Below are positions 11,692-12,338 of a stretch of 12,338 nucleotides of DNA, piece after piece. The notes below the pieces were generated by a model that saw nothing but the letters and a program-made list of their open reading frames with translations, was not told the origin of the DNA and did not search any database. The translations under genes and the position numbers were made by a program. The stretch spans positions 1-12,338 of the forward strand of contig CAJBIG010000028.1 of NCBI GenBank assembly GCA_903953065.1. Reading direction: 5' to 3'. This DNA comes from an uncultured Solirubrobacterales bacterium (GTDB lineage: Bacteria > Actinomycetota > Thermoleophilia > Solirubrobacterales > Solirubrobacteraceae). How positions within the stretch are numbered: the first letter of the stretch is position 1; the number at the start of each line of letters is the position of its first letter.

Positions 11692-12338
11692 TTTGCCCCC
11701 TGTGCGGTGGTGCTGGTCTCGGAGCCGGAAGCTTGAACCTGCTCAGTTGCGCTTAGCGCTCTGCTTGTGCCGTCCTCTGCGGGCTCAAGCGCGAACTGCG
11801 GATATAGGGCAAGCGCGATCACAACCAGCAGCAGCGGCACCAGCACGAGCCCTTCGCGCAGCGTCAGTTCAAATGAGTTGACCTTCGCACCGACGCGGTG
11901 GTGCATCGCGCTGATGTAGAGCCGCAGCGCGTAGAACGCGGCCAGCGCCACACCGATCGCGGCGATGAAGGCGAATTCCATCTTGCTTTCGAAAGTGCCG
12001 AGCAGAATCATGAACTCGGCGACGAAGTTGGCCGTTCCTGGCATCGCCAGCAGCGCGAAGCTGAAGACGAGGAAGACGGCAGCGAAGGCAGGCGCACCCT
12101 TCGCGATTCCACCCATGTCGGAGAGCTTCTCGCTGCCACCGGCGCGCCGCGCGAGCATCGCCACAACAAAGATCAAGGCACCGGCGACGATCGCGTGGTT
12201 GGTCGCCTGCAGCAGCGCGCCGTCGGCGCCGCGGCCGTCGAAGGCGAAGATTCCAAGCACGATGAAGCCAAGCTGTGCGATCGAGGAATAACCAAGCACA
12301 AGACGGGCGCTGTCAACGGTGAAGGCCATCGCCGAGCC
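11688..12338 (-). CDS. nuoM: NADH-quinone oxidoreductase subunit M, C-terminal part (5' end beyond window)
   Basis: The C-terminal 216 residues of another antiporter-like complex I membrane subunit; the frame is open to the window edge. Typical NuoM landmarks are YSSIAQLGFIVLGIF, the TNHAIVAGALIFV helix with the conserved His, a GGIAK loop, and MPGTANFVAEFMILLGTF, the NuoM-type GFVGEF motif. Further helices end in a polar, Ser/Thr/Glu-rich tail of about 30 residues. Position supports the call: it lies directly before nuoN and overlaps it by four bases (GTGA). In the helix before YSS the sequence is DSARLVLGYSS, so Arg stands where most NuoM proteins have the pump Lys (as in KRLIAYTS), and Gln replaces the usual His in SHMGF. 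Charge is kept at the first site. Confidence 0.93.
   Translation of the reverse strand, partial: GSAMAFTVDSARLVLGYSSIAQLGFIVLGIFAFDGRGADGALLQATNHAIVAGALIFVVAMLARRAGGSEKLSDMGGIAKGAPAFAAVFLVFSFALLAMPGTANFVAEFMILLGTFESKMEFAFIAAIGVALAAFYALRLYISAMHHRVGAKVNSFELTLREGLVLVPLLLVVIALALYPQFALEPAEDGTSRALSATEQVQASGSETSTTAQGAK
11696..11701 (-). promoter_or_regulatory. Shine-Dalgarno of nuoN inside the nuoM 3' end
   Basis: On the minus strand AGGGGG lies four bases (CAAA) before the nuoN GTG and inside the last nuoM codons. With the GTGA overlap it supports this start and coupled translation. Confidence 0.65.

Noticed and set aside
1..12338. CRISPR arrays, tRNA or rRNA genes, insertion sequences, toxin-antitoxin or defence genes
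   Set aside because: No regularly spaced repeats, no tRNA-like or rRNA-like sequence, and no transposase, integrase, nuclease or toxin motifs were seen in the genes read.

Overview
The window looks like chromosomal DNA of a high-GC actinobacterium. My best guess is the Thermoleophilia/Solirubrobacterales, based on GC-rich third codon positions, a secreted multi-Ig-like protein of the kind common in that group, a double-length ThyX-like protein, and several genes whose start codon sits about 6 nt after a TANNNT box (the leaderless arrangement common in Actinobacteria). This placement is an inference. I see no tRNA, rRNA, CRISPR array, insertion sequence or prophage. Genes are packed tightly, and no stretch over 300 bases lacks a gene.

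Layout. (a) 1-636 (+) is the 3' part of a sigma-70 factor with an unusual -35-recognition helix. (b) 662-3409 (-) converges on it and encodes a large exported protein with Ig-like repeats. (c) 3493-4660 (+) holds a Bcp-type peroxiredoxin and a HAD phosphatase. (d) 4706-5683 (+) encodes a membrane protein of the flippase-like (LPG-synthase TM/UPF0104) family. It converges with a 91-residue protein at 5680-5955 (-), and the two stop codons share the four bases CTAG. (e) 5971-8515 (+) holds an alpha/beta-hydrolase-fold protein lacking the usual Ser and His, a six-TM membrane protein, and a short-chain dehydrogenase. (f) 8523-10100 (-) encodes a 525-residue tandem ThyX-like protein. (g) 10150-12338 (-) is the distal end of a complex I operon, nuoM (partial) then nuoN, overlapping at GTGA.

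How it works together. Only nuoM-nuoN is a clear functional unit, encoding two antiporter-like proton-pumping membrane subunits of NADH:quinone oxidoreductase. The peroxiredoxin gene has a good Shine-Dalgarno, and the HAD gene may be cotranscribed with it. Most other genes appear to be separate units: short gaps in front of them carry a TANNNT box close to the start codon and no Shine-Dalgarno, so they could be transcribed individually as leaderless mRNAs. The three convergent junctions each carry a small GC-rich hairpin touching the stop codons. A perfect 20-bp palindrome lies between nuoN and the thyX-like gene.

I did not find an obvious new multigene system. The items most worth a second look are the tandem ThyX with complementary motif loss in its halves, the palindrome at its promoter, the Asp-nucleophile-type hydrolase without a catalytic His, the divergent sigma region 4.2, and the repeated leaderless promoter pattern.
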